DNA of 21,448 nt from Limnoraphis robusta CS-951 (GCF_000972705.2 NZ_LATL02000261.1:1-21448); one strand, 5' to 3'. Positions 7,698-17,354 are shown, counted from the first letter of the stretch. Made by a program: numbers and translations. Notes: generated by a model from the letters alone, not told the origin.

Positions 7698-9260
7698 ATG
7701 AAAACTTTGAGCGATTATCAACATCTTTTTCAGAAAACAACAATTGCTTCCATAACGCTTTTGGGATTTTCTCTGCCCTTGTTTGTGGGCGTTGAAAGCG
7801 CAAAGGGTCAGTTTCTTCCTCCTCCACCTGTTGCGGTTCCCACGCCAACGGTTAATCCTGCACCTGCACCCATTTCTGAGGGGTATATTCTTGGTGTAGG
7901 CGATCGCGTCCAAATTGATATTTTTAATGTTCCTGAGTATAGCGGCCCGAATGGTCAACATCAGGTTTCCATTGATGGTGCGCTGAATTTGCCTTTGGTG
8001 GGGACGGTGCCTGTACAGGGGTTAACAACCGAACAAGCGACAGAAGCGATTAAACAGCGTTATGCGGAATATTTACAACGGCCCTTGATTTCACTGACTT
8101 TGCTTTCGGCGCGTCCGATGCAAATTGCGATCGCGGGAGAAGTTCAGAGTCCCGGTGCTTATACCTTCTCTGGGATAGCAGGCGGTAACGCTATGCCCGG
8201 TAGTGTAACACCTAGTTCTGGCGGTTTGCAACTGCCTCGTGTGACGCAACTGTTGCAAATGGCGGGAGGAGTGACGGCGTTGGCTGATATTCGTCAAGTG
8301 AAAATCCGTCGTAAACAGCCTGGTTCTACTGTAGAGCAAATTCTGAGTGTGGATTTGTGGGAACTGCTACAAACGGGAGATTTGCGTCAGGATATTAGTT
8401 TGCGAGATGGAGACACGGTTTATATTCCTACTGTAACTGATCTTGATCGCGTGGAAGCCCGTCAAGTGGCGGTGGCGAATTTTGCCAGTTCGACGTCTCA
8501 ACCGATTAGTGTAGCAGTCGTGGGAGAGGTGAACCGTCCAGGAAGCCATACGTTAGCGGCGTCGCAGACTACACCCGGCGGATTTGATCCTGAAAATCCT
8601 CAACAACCGACGGCTTCTCCCAGTGTGGAAGGGATGGGAGTATTTACGGTGACGAGGGCGATTAAAACCGCAGGCGGAATTACAGGGATGGCGGATATTC
8701 GCAATATAGAAGTTCGTCGTCTCAGTCGCACGGGGACTGAACAAGTGATTTCTGTGGATTTGTGGTCGCTGTTGCAAGAAGGGGATTTGACTCAGGATAT
8801 TGTACTCCAGCAAGGGGATACCATTGTTGTTCCCACAGCTAGCGCCTCGAATTTTAATCAGTCGGATAATGTGGCAATGGCGAGTTTTTCTCCAGATGCC
8901 GTTAAAATCAGTGTCGTTGGAGAGGTAATGAGGCCAGGGCCGATTCAAGTGCCTCCGAATACTTCTCTTAATCAAGCGCTGGCAGCAGCCGGGGGATTTA
9001 ACCAGTCTAGAGCCAATACAAAGAGCGTAGAATTAATTCGGGTTAATGCGAATGGAACGGTGGTTCGACAAACGATTGCCGTTGATATGTCTCAGGAGGT
9101 GAATGAGCAGAATAACCCGATTTTGCGCCATAATGATGTTATTGTCATTGGACGTTCTGGCAGTGCGGCTTTTCAAGATGGGGTTGGAGGAGTATTAGGG
9201 AAGTTAGGCCCCGTTAATGGAATTTTTGGCGTACTGAGATTTGTGGGAATTTTAGATTAA
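7698..9260 (+). CDS. Outer-membrane polysaccharide export protein (OPX/Wza-like) with three SLBB domains
   Basis: 520 residues from the ATG at 7698. I prefer this start to an in-frame GTG at 7674 because it gives a clean signal peptide, with a hydrophobic core IASITLLGFSLPLFVGV and probable cleavage near Ala35-Lys-Gly. A Pro-rich spacer (40-58) leads into the Poly_export domain (60-138: GYILGVGDRVQIDIFNVPEY, then DGALNLPLVGTVPV). Three SLBB domains follow, each opening with a GEV-xxPG motif: GEVQSPG (147), GEVNRPG (276) and GEVMRPG (408). No lipobox Cys is seen. The protein should form the outer-membrane or periplasmic channel for exopolysaccharide or capsule. It is followed after 293 bp by its usual partner, a GumC/Wzc-type autokinase. 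Confidence 0.93.
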   Translation: MKTLSDYQHLFQKTTIASITLLGFSLPLFVGVESAKGQFLPPPPVAVPTPTVNPAPAPISEGYILGVGDRVQIDIFNVPEYSGPNGQHQVSIDGALNLPLVGTVPVQGLTTEQATEAIKQRYAEYLQRPLISLTLLSARPMQIAIAGEVQSPGAYTFSGIAGGNAMPGSVTPSSGGLQLPRVTQLLQMAGGVTALADIRQVKIRRKQPGSTVEQILSVDLWELLQTGDLRQDISLRDGDTVYIPTVTDLDRVEARQVAVANFASSTSQPISVAVVGEVNRPGSHTLAASQTTPGGFDPENPQQPTASPSVEGMGVFTVTRAIKTAGGITGMADIRNIEVRRLSRTGTEQVISVDLWSLLQEGDLTQDIVLQQGDTIVVPTASASNFNQSDNVAMASFSPDAVKISVVGEVMRPGPIQVPPNTSLNQALAAAGGFNQSRANTKSVELIRVNANGTVVRQTIAVDMSQEVNEQNNPILRHNDVIVIGRSGSAAFQDGVGGVLGKLGPVNGIFGVLRFVGILD

Positions 9261-9341
9261 AAATTGGTAAATTTTCGGGTGTGAGGAGCTAACTTAACCC
9301 GATTCTAGACTGTTAATTGCAGGGGCTGAGTTTTGATTGAT

Positions 9342-9418
9342 TATCCTGAGAAATCAAGCAAAATATTCAGGGTAAACTTTTAATTCTAAACACTTGAAGC
9401 TGTCTCCTTCTCAGGATA
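9342..9418. repeat. 11-bp inverted repeat between the OPX and autokinase genes
   Basis: TATCCTGAGAA (9342-9352) and its exact reverse complement TTCTCAGGATA (9408-9418) are separated by 55 bases in the 293-bp gap between the two export genes. It may be a long hairpin in the transcript or a pair of protein sites. Nothing else in the gap is recognisable. Confidence 0.45.
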
Positions 9419-9553
9419 TGATTGAGATAAAGCTTTAAACTTTCAGTGACTAGAATCAGCTTGGATTGCTATCTTTATCGTTTTCAGTTCGGTTGGTCAT
9501 CTATTGGGAACAACCTCGATCAAAACGCTTAATCAACAACGGCTTATACTACA

Positions 9554-11830
9554 ATGAACACCGGAAAAAATATTCAAGTCTCAGTCTTTCATCCCCAGAA
9601 CACAAACCAGAATTTTGCAACAGCCTATCCTCTAGAAAGAGGTTCGTTTGTTTACCATTCTGATATTTATTCTCAACCCCATTCTCGGGGGGAAAATCAA
9701 TTCTGGAAAGGGATTTGGCGTCGGGCGATTTTAATCTTAGGAATTACTGCGGCTACGACATCCGGGACTTACCTGTGGACGAACCATCAAACCCCAGAGT
9801 ATCGCGGTTCATTTCAACTGTTTATTCCTGAGAATTCATCCCCAGAAATGGGAGAAACTCTTTTAGAACAACCGCAACCGGAACTCAGTTATGCGTCTCA
9901 AGTTAAACTGCTACAAAGTCCCAAATTAATGTCGGGAATTATTGAGACGATTAAAACTCGATATCCTGAAATGAGTTACAGTTCGTTATTCAATAAAAAA
10001 ACAGGTCAAACTGCCTTTGAATCCGATAAATTATCGATTAATCCCATTCCAGATACTCGTATTTTAGAGGTGAGTTATCGGGATACAGAACCGCAGAAAG
10101 TGCAGTTTATTCTCGAAAATATTGCGAAAAGCTATATTGATTCTAGTCGTGAAAAAGAACGTTTCGACCCGAACCGTGAGAAATTGAAATTAATTGATGC
10201 TCAACTTAATCCTTTGCAATCTAGGGTTGAAACGATTAAAAAAGAACTGTTGAATCTACAGCAGAAACATACCTTTATTACACCAGAAATAAAAACCCAA
10301 CAACTCACCGAACAAATTAGTCAAATTGAAGCGGAAAAACTGGAAACACAAGCGCAACTTGAGCAGCAAAGAGCAGGTTATTTAATGTTGCAACAACAGC
10401 TCGGACTGCAACCCGAACAGGCAATGTTAGCCTCAGCTTTAACGCAATCTCCGCGTTATCAAGCGTTACTCCAAAAGTTGCTGGAACTCGAAACCAATAT
10501 TGCCATAGAATCGGCTCGGTTTACCAGTAAAGCCCCACAAATTCAAGCCTTACTCGACCAACGCGAACAAATTTTACCCTTATTGAGTCAAGAAGCTGAA
10601 CGGGTTCTCGGACAGGATTTGGCGAATATTGACCCGAAAATTTTATCCTTTCAAGACTCGATTCGTATAGGATTAATTCAGCAATTAGTGACAACGGCGA
10701 ACCAAATTTCCATGTTGGAAATTCGCACCCAAGTTTTAGAGAAAGCCGCTCAACAGTTTAATCAATCGGCTGAAGGTTTTCCGGCTGTCATGCGACGTTA
10801 TAGCGATTTAGAACAAGAATTAGAAGTTGCAACCAGTCGTTTAAATGATTTATCCCTTAAACGTCAAGAACTTCAGTTAGTCGTCACTCCCCCGCCACCG
10901 CCTGCTTGGGAACTGATTGCCGAACCCAATATTCCTCGCAACCAACAGGGTGAACTGATTAGCGTTTTTCCGATTATGCCCTTAAATTTAGCGCTCGGTG
11001 GACTAGCGGGGTTAGCGTTGGGAATTGCAGCCGCACAGTTGCTTGAACGTTTAGATAATGTTTTCCACAATACCAACGAAGTCACCAACCGAGTACCGCT
11101 ACCGTTGTTGGGTGTCATTCCCGCCAGTGATGAAGCGTTGATGCTTCCGGCGGCTACTCTGCCTCGGATAGCGGTTTCTCCTCAACGAACCTATGAACCC
11201 AGTTGTACGCCGTTTCAAGAGGCGTTTCGTTCCCTGAGTGCGAATATTCGCCTGTTAAACCCCGAAAGTCCAGTTCGTTCCTGTGTGATTAGTTCCGCAA
11301 CCCCTGCTGATGGGAAGTCAACCGTTGCGATGAACCTGGCAATGGGGGCGGCAGCGATGGGACAACGGGTGTTGTTAGTCGATGCTGATTTGCGTCAACC
11401 CAAAATTCACCGGATGTTACAACTGTCTAATGAACGGGGTTTGAGTGATGTGCTGATTCAAAATCTAGAGGTTCAGGAGGTGGTACAGAAAACCCTCGGC
11501 GATGAAAATTTGTATGTGTTAACGGCGGGTCAACCGATTTCAGACCCCACACGCTTGTTATCTTCGACGGTGATGCAGGCGTTAATGCGTCAGTTAGCCC
11601 AGGTGTTTGATTTAGTCATTTACGACACGGCACCGTTGTTAGGGTTGGCAGATGCGAACCTGTTAGCGCCTCATACCAGTGGGTTAATGATGGTTGTAGG
11701 TGTCGGTAAAACTGACCGGGCGGCAGTTGATTTAGCGTTGCGAGAACTTCAGATGGCAGGTGTTCCTGTGTTGGGAATGGTAGCCAATGGAGATAAGCAG
11801 GAACGCAAATATTACGCCGCTTATTATTAA
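9554..11830 (+). CDS. Polysaccharide chain-length regulator / tyrosine autokinase (GumC-Wzc family BY-kinase)
   Basis: 758 residues. The first membrane segment is at about 57-75, followed by a Wzz-type periplasmic domain with a long Glu/Gln-rich coiled coil (about 195-300) and a second one near 395-440. The second membrane segment is at about 487-506 (PLNLALGGLAGLALGIAAA). The cytoplasmic BY-kinase domain follows: Walker A SATPADGKST with Lys588, Walker A' LLVDADLRQP with Asp610 and Asp612, and Walker B LVIYDTAP with Asp691. The C-terminus is a tyrosine cluster, YYAAYY (753-758), the usual autophosphorylation tail. With the OPX protein upstream it forms the trans-envelope export complex that sets polysaccharide chain length. 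Sensor and kinase are fused in one chain, as in proteobacterial Wzc, rather than split as in Firmicutes. Confidence 0.95.
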   Translation: MNTGKNIQVSVFHPQNTNQNFATAYPLERGSFVYHSDIYSQPHSRGENQFWKGIWRRAILILGITAATTSGTYLWTNHQTPEYRGSFQLFIPENSSPEMGETLLEQPQPELSYASQVKLLQSPKLMSGIIETIKTRYPEMSYSSLFNKKTGQTAFESDKLSINPIPDTRILEVSYRDTEPQKVQFILENIAKSYIDSSREKERFDPNREKLKLIDAQLNPLQSRVETIKKELLNLQQKHTFITPEIKTQQLTEQISQIEAEKLETQAQLEQQRAGYLMLQQQLGLQPEQAMLASALTQSPRYQALLQKLLELETNIAIESARFTSKAPQIQALLDQREQILPLLSQEAERVLGQDLANIDPKILSFQDSIRIGLIQQLVTTANQISMLEIRTQVLEKAAQQFNQSAEGFPAVMRRYSDLEQELEVATSRLNDLSLKRQELQLVVTPPPPPAWELIAEPNIPRNQQGELISVFPIMPLNLALGGLAGLALGIAAAQLLERLDNVFHNTNEVTNRVPLPLLGVIPASDEALMLPAATLPRIAVSPQRTYEPSCTPFQEAFRSLSANIRLLNPESPVRSCVISSATPADGKSTVAMNLAMGAAAMGQRVLLVDADLRQPKIHRMLQLSNERGLSDVLIQNLEVQEVVQKTLGDENLYVLTAGQPISDPTRLLSSTVMQALMRQLAQVFDLVIYDTAPLLGLADANLLAPHTSGLMMVVGVGKTDRAAVDLALRELQMAGVPVLGMVANGDKQERKYYAAYY

Positions 11831-11831
11831 A

Positions 11832-11855
11832 CTCTAAAAACGGTTGTTTTGAGAG
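11832..11855. terminator. Hairpin just after the autokinase gene
   Basis: CTCTAAAAAC (11832-11841) and GTTTTGAGAG (11846-11855) form a 10-position stem with one mismatch and a GGTT loop, 2 bp beyond the stop codon. No T-tract follows on the plus strand, so termination is uncertain. Confidence 0.35.
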
Positions 11856-11862
11856 GGAAATT

Positions 11863-12264
11863 AACCACAAAGGCACAAAGTCACAAAGATTCTCTGTATT
11901 AGTGGTTGATTTTAGCTTTGAATAGGAACCACAAAGGCACAAAGTCACAAAGATTCTCTGTATTGGTGGTTGATTCTAGCTTTGAATAGGAACCACAAAG
12001 GCACAAAGTCACAAAGATTCTTGTTCTTGGTGTCTCTGTGTCTTGGTGGTTGATTCTAGCTTTGAATTGGAACCACAAAGGCACAAAGATTCTCTGTCTT
12101 GGTGGTTGATTTTAGCTTTGAATAGGAACCACAAAGGCACAAAGTCACAAAGATTCTCTGTCTTAGTGGTTGAATCTAGCTTTGAATAGGAACCACAAAG
12201 GCACAAAGTCACAAAGATTCTTGTTCTTGGTGTCTCTGTGTCTTGGTGGTTGATTTTAGCTTTG
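11863..12264. repeat. Six-unit tandem repeat array (56, 64 and 80 bp units) with AACCACAAAGGCACAAAG core
   Basis: Units begin with AACCACAAAG at 11863, 11927, 11991, 12071, 12127 and 12191. Their lengths are 64, 64, 80, 56, 64 and about 74 bp (the last is truncated at TAGCTTTG). The 80-bp form (units 3 and 6) carries an extra TTCTTGGTGTCTCTGTG-type segment; the 56-bp unit lacks TCACAAAG. Each unit has AACCAC near its start and GTGGTT near its middle, plus CAAAG/CTTTG pairs, so it can fold. The array fills the gap between the convergent autokinase and sacsin-like genes and runs into the latter's 3' end. Short minus-strand frames inside it are repeat translations, not genes. The core is a motif I recall as dispersed in several cyanobacterial genomes. 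Confidence 0.9.
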
Positions 12265-15200
12265 TAACAGTGGGATAACTGCCGTTTGCAATTAAATTCC
12301 AGTTCAAAATCAAGTCATTAGAATCAGCCGAAAATTCTATTCCCTGATTTAATTCTGCTTGTTGTAAGGTTTGCCAAACTTCCCGAATTTGAATCATCTC
12401 AGGGCGGTTTGGGTTGCTAACAGAAAAACAAACAATCAGTAGTTCAGCCGTTGGAGTTTGTTTGAGAAATAACCATTCTTGCTCTTGTAGCGAGAGCGTT
12501 ACTGAACTTGAATCAAGCGTTTTAACAATGACTTGAATTTCGGGTAAACTTTCACTCTGACAAGACCAATCAAAAACTTTGTTATTCCCTAGATTAATAG
12601 TATCATAACCCAGGTTTTTATACAAGGTTTTGGCGAATTCTTTTGATGAGGTTATCTCTGAACTCGCAGTTTCAGAGTATTGGGAAGACGATAAACTGCA
12701 AATTCTCAATTCATCCAAAAGTGAGTGTATTTGAGTCGGTTTAGCATTTATTAAACTTGCTAAGGGGAGTAAGTTTTCTAAGCCAAACTCACCGAGATGA
12801 TGATTCAAGCTTTCTGTTAAATAAGATAGCATAATCCAGCGATTGGGACTACTGAGAATATAAAAGGTGTTTTGTGAAGTATCGAAATAATCGGTTCCGG
12901 GTACATCTTCTGCAATTTGCAATTCATCCTGCAAAAATAAGTTAACGCTAATTTGACTTACGGGTTGAACTTTGACTTGAGTTAAAAAGTTACTATCACA
13001 GATGAACTCTAAATCCTGTTCGTGAACAAATAACCGTTTTAAGCCTTCTAAAAATTCTGTTGAATTAATCGTAAATTGCCATTTTTGACACCATTGTAAA
13101 CTTTGGATATCTTCAGTTGGATGAACATCAACAGGTTGTTCACTCACATCTCGCAGTAATGAAAGACTTCCGCTTCGTTTGGCTAATTTAGGAGAAATTT
13201 GAGGATGTAGCAGGCGTTTGGGTTCAATATAGTCTTTTCGCCAAGGTGCATCGGGAATTAAAATTTCTGTGGCTTCACACAACACATTCGCGGCTGTTAA
13301 TAACAGAATATTATCAACTGATTTTTCCTCTAAATCGAGTTGTAATTCCAACCGCTTGAACACCTGAATTATCGAGTTAATATCTTCTTCCGTGAGACTC
13401 AAAAACCCGGTTTCTTGTTCTTCCGCAATTTCTTCAATAAAACAGAGGTAATCTTCTACAATTGGGGATTGACGTTGACCTAAAAGTTGATAAACTTCTC
13501 CAATTTTATGACAAAATGAAATGGTAGTTCGACGTTTACCAAAAAATGGAACAGGTTCAGTAAACACATGAACGGGTTTCCAAAAGGTTTGGCTCGACTC
13601 ATCCCATAAACAACAACGCCCTTCAAAACGTTCTCGAATATTCTGACGTTGTTCCTCTGTTGTCTGACGGTTATCGACAAAATTTTCATAGAGATATTGA
13701 TAAATTTGACGCACAGAGTTGAGGGTTATTTCTGCTTTTTGGGGTGTGGGTTCTTCTAGAGTTTCCCAAGTTTGAATAACGGCTTCAAAATGGTTGATAA
13801 CATCTGCGGGAGCAATTATTATAAATCCTAGTTTTTCTTGAATATGTTGAGGAATCTGTTTTTTTTCAATGGAAAAAATAGGCTTCTGACTCGCTACCCA
13901 ATAAGCTTCATCAACAAAACAAACTTCATCGGCTTTATAGAGTCTATTTTCCGGCGAAATTGCAGCCGCATAATTATTGAGAAATTCCAGATTTTGTTCG
14001 ACGGCTAACCACGCTTTTTCTCGCAAGGCTTCCGCCAGAGTTTTACTCCCATTATTAACTCGATGATCCAAAATATTGCTATTTTTTACAACATAGGAGA
14101 ATATTTCTAATACAGCATCTCGAACTGTGTCTATTCCTGAACGAATAGCCATTTGAATAAACTGTTCGATACAAGCAAATATATCCTCAGCATTGGGACT
14201 ATCCTGCATTCCCAGTTGAGAGAAAAACTTCAGCCAATTTTCAAGTTCTTCTGTATAAAACTCAACATCAGGAAATACCGCTTGATTCCCTAAAATTGTT
14301 TTGACAATTTCCCGCTCTGGATGGTAGATTAAAGTAGGCGATCGCAATCGTCCATCGTTACACCGTACTAAACGTGCTTTTTTGATTTTATCTAACAGTT
14401 GAGAATAGTTACTCGGATTTTCTTGCAAATCTGATTTAATACTGTTGAGATTATCTCGTATCCAAGCCAAAGCAATCAACTGTTCTTCGTCGGAAAGGTA
14501 GGGATATTCTCGCAGCAAACAGTCTTGAATAAATGTCACTTTATCCAAAACGGGAACTTCCAAAACTTGGAAGAATTTCAGCCATTTTGTTTGAAGGTTT
14601 CCTAACTTCAGCAGTTTAAGTTCACCGCCAATTTCTGGGGGTTGGTAGCCATCTTTAGGAAGATAAACGGGTTCATCGGTTAAGTTCACAACCTCATCAG
14701 AAACCGTGAGGTAAATGGGAAGTTGACGCAACTTTTCCAAACGTTCGTCATTATATTTGTTGTCACCCGTCACCCATTTTTTATCGGCTAAAAAGTCGAG
14801 CAATACTTCACAATGTTCGGGATGATAGGGAGAAAGTCCCGGTTTATAATAACTGTGAATGGTATCGACTACATCGGAACCTGTTAAAAACCAAATCAGT
14901 TGATTATCTTGTCGGTTTGCAAAGTCTATTATCGCCTTTTCCAGCTTGGGCGATGCGTTAACGATTTTTACGCCAAAATATTGTAAAGATTCTAATGTTT
15001 GCTGACTGATATTTCCCGAAATTGAGTTATCATAAATTAGCGGTGTTGTCTCCGAACCTCCCCGATAGAGTTTTCCATCTGTTGCGGGAACCAGGGGAAT
15101 TGTTTTCAGTTTTTCTTGAACCTCGGTATTTAATTTTTGGTCTCGGGTAGGGAAGTAATGTGTAAAATACTGATAAACTTTCGTTAGCCATTCTGTATTC

Positions 15201-17302
15201 GGAAGTTCAGTATTATCAGAACTCAAAGTTAAACTATCAGCATTTTGGCAGTCTAAAATTATAGCAAGTAGAATTGCTACTTTTAAAGGAGTCATTTCTG
15301 AAACTCCTGTATAACTTGTAGAGACTATTCCTGATAAATTTGGATGAAGGAACCATTTGGGATAACTAACAAAAATTTCTCGAACTAAGCTGATATAAGT
15401 ATTGTCAACTTTAATTCTAGCATTGTCAACATAAACCGTTCCAATTGCATTATATCCAAACACTTCTAGCTTGTTATTGGCTAAAACCGCTAACGGTAAA
15501 CCCCGTAAATCTGAACAACCATCATTCACACAATATCGGAGTAAATGGTAAACCCAATCTAACCGTTTTAAACAGGGTTTGGGAGCATCTTGCAACTCAA
15601 CATTCAACGAACGATTTTCAATTAAATGCTGTCGTAAATTAGCGGAAGAAAAGGGTTGTATTTGACAATTCAAAGCTTCAAATGCTGAGAGAATTGCTTG
15701 GGGTAATTGCGGTTCGGCAATATCAATTTTCTCTACTCGTAACGGTTCCAATAAATGTTTATACCAATCTCCCGTCAAAGTTTTAACTGTATTTGGACAA
15801 ACCCAACGAGTGCTTGAAATCACTTTTATATTGTCTTGAATTTCGACGAGTTCTGTATGTTCAACCGCAGAACGAACGACGGGTTTACAATAAAGAAGCT
15901 GAATGATAAATTGATTCAGATGTTCTAAAGCTTTGCTGGTTGTTATTCTTTGAATCGGCCAAAGTTGATAATATTCTTGCGGATTATATTGTCCTAAATC
16001 TTCGACTAAATCGGCAATTAAATTCGCACAAGCATGGGAAACAACATGACGCACTAATAACTGATTCCAAATGGCTCTGGGACGGTCTTTTCCGGTTTGT
16101 CCGAGGTCACTGCTGAGGTTATCTCGGGAACTATTTAAGTTAAAAAATCCGTTAATATGTATCGGAAACTCTGTTTCTAAAGGAAGCGGTAAAAAGCAAT
16201 AAACTCGCCCCCGAATGGGTTCAGTTTTTTCTCCCTGACAAGAAGTAGAAATTCGAGCCGCAGCCCCCGCCCAAGGTAATACTTTCTCCTGACTTTCATA
16301 CATGGAGGTGATCACATTTGCGAGTTCTTCACCGTCATCAATTCTAATCACTTGCGCCACTCGCCAAATTGATGTTATCGTTTGTTTTAAACTAACCGTT
16401 TCGATTTCATGGCGATAGGAAATAGCGGCAGCGTCTTGATGGCAGTGTTCAATCAATAAATTAAAATCATCAGGAATTGCATTTAAAATCTTTTGACGGG
16501 CTTCTTGAACCTCTTGAGTATTTTTCGTGGTAATTCTGAGAATTTCTTCTCGTGTTCCGTCACTATCCGCCGGAATTTCATAAACATGAATAGACTGAAC
16601 CGACTTGAGAAACAGCAACAATTCTTCGCCACTCGCGATTAATTCTTGCAAAAGTTCTCTAATATTAGATTCAGTAAATGCTTGTTTGCGAATTTCACTT
16701 TCTTTCGCCTGTGCTTTTGTTCTTAACGGTAAACGAAATAATGTTCCTTGAAAATCTTCGCTATTTTTGGGAAGTCCTCCCGCTTCGTAAACCTTCATAA
16801 AATCGGGATAATTTTCCCACCATCGAGGTGCAAAAATCCATTCTCGTCCCGGTTCTTGTCTAGAAGTACCCGGAACTGCATTTCCGTGAGGGTCAAAAAA
16901 GATGAGGCGATTTCGAGAGATAAAACTCGGATAGTCTGTCACGTGATAAACTGCGTTAAACCCAACACCAAACCGTCCGGTTTTTTGTAAATCTTGGGCT
17001 TTTTCGCTTTGTCCTAAACTGCGAATACTGTTAAAATCTCGCTCGGTAAATATGCTATTATTATAAATGAGCATTGCAGGCCCTAACAGTCTAACCATCC
17101 GTTCATCAGGAAGGTTTGAAGCTGAATGAGTCCGCCAGTCAAGAGTGATTTCGACTTGGGTTGCTCTGGCATCATCTGCATTTTGAATCAGTTCTTTAAT
17201 GATACCAACGCCTTCAGGATAATCTCGAATAATTCCCCGCAAACGAGCAATTAAAGGTTCAAACTGATAAAATGAGGTTCCCGTGATTAATTCATCGCTC
17301 AT
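12209..17302 (-). CDS. Giant sacsin-like protein with Hsp90-type (GHKL) ATPase domain
   Basis: 1697 residues. The N-terminus matches the sacsin repeat region: FEPLIARLRGIIRDYPEG, the ATP-binding N-box KELIQNADDARA (Glu37, Asn41, Asp44), LLGPAMLIYNNSIFTERDF and the glycine lid KTGRFGVGFNAVYH (107-120). Around 345-430 comes the rest of that module, with RVYCFLPLPLE, HINGFFNLNSSRDNL and WNQLLVRHVV. The middle (about 480-1540) is a long helical region with no family I recognise. The C-terminus (about 1555-1680) has a short alpha/beta domain resembling DUF3883 (NO VEIN C-terminal, restriction-endonuclease-like), but the usual Glu-Val-Lys core reads Ile-Val-Lys. The last 16 or so residues are encoded by the adjacent repeat array. 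Role unknown: ATP-dependent chaperone-like action or a defence function are both possible. Confidence 0.85.
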   Translation of the reverse strand: MSDELITGTSFYQFEPLIARLRGIIRDYPEGVGIIKELIQNADDARATQVEITLDWRTHSASNLPDERMVRLLGPAMLIYNNSIFTERDFNSIRSLGQSEKAQDLQKTGRFGVGFNAVYHVTDYPSFISRNRLIFFDPHGNAVPGTSRQEPGREWIFAPRWWENYPDFMKVYEAGGLPKNSEDFQGTLFRLPLRTKAQAKESEIRKQAFTESNIRELLQELIASGEELLLFLKSVQSIHVYEIPADSDGTREEILRITTKNTQEVQEARQKILNAIPDDFNLLIEHCHQDAAAISYRHEIETVSLKQTITSIWRVAQVIRIDDGEELANVITSMYESQEKVLPWAGAAARISTSCQGEKTEPIRGRVYCFLPLPLETEFPIHINGFFNLNSSRDNLSSDLGQTGKDRPRAIWNQLLVRHVVSHACANLIADLVEDLGQYNPQEYYQLWPIQRITTSKALEHLNQFIIQLLYCKPVVRSAVEHTELVEIQDNIKVISSTRWVCPNTVKTLTGDWYKHLLEPLRVEKIDIAEPQLPQAILSAFEALNCQIQPFSSANLRQHLIENRSLNVELQDAPKPCLKRLDWVYHLLRYCVNDGCSDLRGLPLAVLANNKLEVFGYNAIGTVYVDNARIKVDNTYISLVREIFVSYPKWFLHPNLSGIVSTSYTGVSEMTPLKVAILLAIILDCQNADSLTLSSDNTELPNTEWLTKVYQYFTHYFPTRDQKLNTEVQEKLKTIPLVPATDGKLYRGGSETTPLIYDNSISGNISQQTLESLQYFGVKIVNASPKLEKAIIDFANRQDNQLIWFLTGSDVVDTIHSYYKPGLSPYHPEHCEVLLDFLADKKWVTGDNKYNDERLEKLRQLPIYLTVSDEVVNLTDEPVYLPKDGYQPPEIGGELKLLKLGNLQTKWLKFFQVLEVPVLDKVTFIQDCLLREYPYLSDEEQLIALAWIRDNLNSIKSDLQENPSNYSQLLDKIKKARLVRCNDGRLRSPTLIYHPEREIVKTILGNQAVFPDVEFYTEELENWLKFFSQLGMQDSPNAEDIFACIEQFIQMAIRSGIDTVRDAVLEIFSYVVKNSNILDHRVNNGSKTLAEALREKAWLAVEQNLEFLNNYAAAISPENRLYKADEVCFVDEAYWVASQKPIFSIEKKQIPQHIQEKLGFIIIAPADVINHFEAVIQTWETLEEPTPQKAEITLNSVRQIYQYLYENFVDNRQTTEEQRQNIRERFEGRCCLWDESSQTFWKPVHVFTEPVPFFGKRRTTISFCHKIGEVYQLLGQRQSPIVEDYLCFIEEIAEEQETGFLSLTEEDINSIIQVFKRLELQLDLEEKSVDNILLLTAANVLCEATEILIPDAPWRKDYIEPKRLLHPQISPKLAKRSGSLSLLRDVSEQPVDVHPTEDIQSLQWCQKWQFTINSTEFLEGLKRLFVHEQDLEFICDSNFLTQVKVQPVSQISVNLFLQDELQIAEDVPGTDYFDTSQNTFYILSSPNRWIMLSYLTESLNHHLGEFGLENLLPLASLINAKPTQIHSLLDELRICSLSSSQYSETASSEITSSKEFAKTLYKNLGYDTINLGNNKVFDWSCQSESLPEIQVIVKTLDSSSVTLSLQEQEWLFLKQTPTAELLIVCFSVSNPNRPEMIQIREVWQTLQQAELNQGIEFSADSNDLILNWNLIANGSYPTVTKLKSTTKTQRHQEQESL

Positions 17303-17354
17303 CGCTTACCAACAAGAATTTTTGGTTGAATTTTAAACGGAATTGAGTAACAAC

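Noticed and set aside
7531..7961. Minus-strand ORFs of 105 and 90 residues across the divergent promoter
   Set aside because: They overlap the OPX signal-peptide region and have no family-like features.
8091..8975. Several minus-strand ORFs opposite the OPX gene
   Set aside because: They are shadow frames of a clear SLBB-domain gene, rich in Arg and His as expected from reverse reading.
11616..12212. Three short minus-strand ORFs containing a repeated CLCGS-type peptide
   Set aside because: They are translations of the tandem repeat array in shifting frames (one also runs into the autokinase gene); unit length is not a multiple of three.
11863..12264. CRISPR array
   Set aside because: Units are contiguous degenerate repeats without unique spacers, have variable length, and no cas genes are present.
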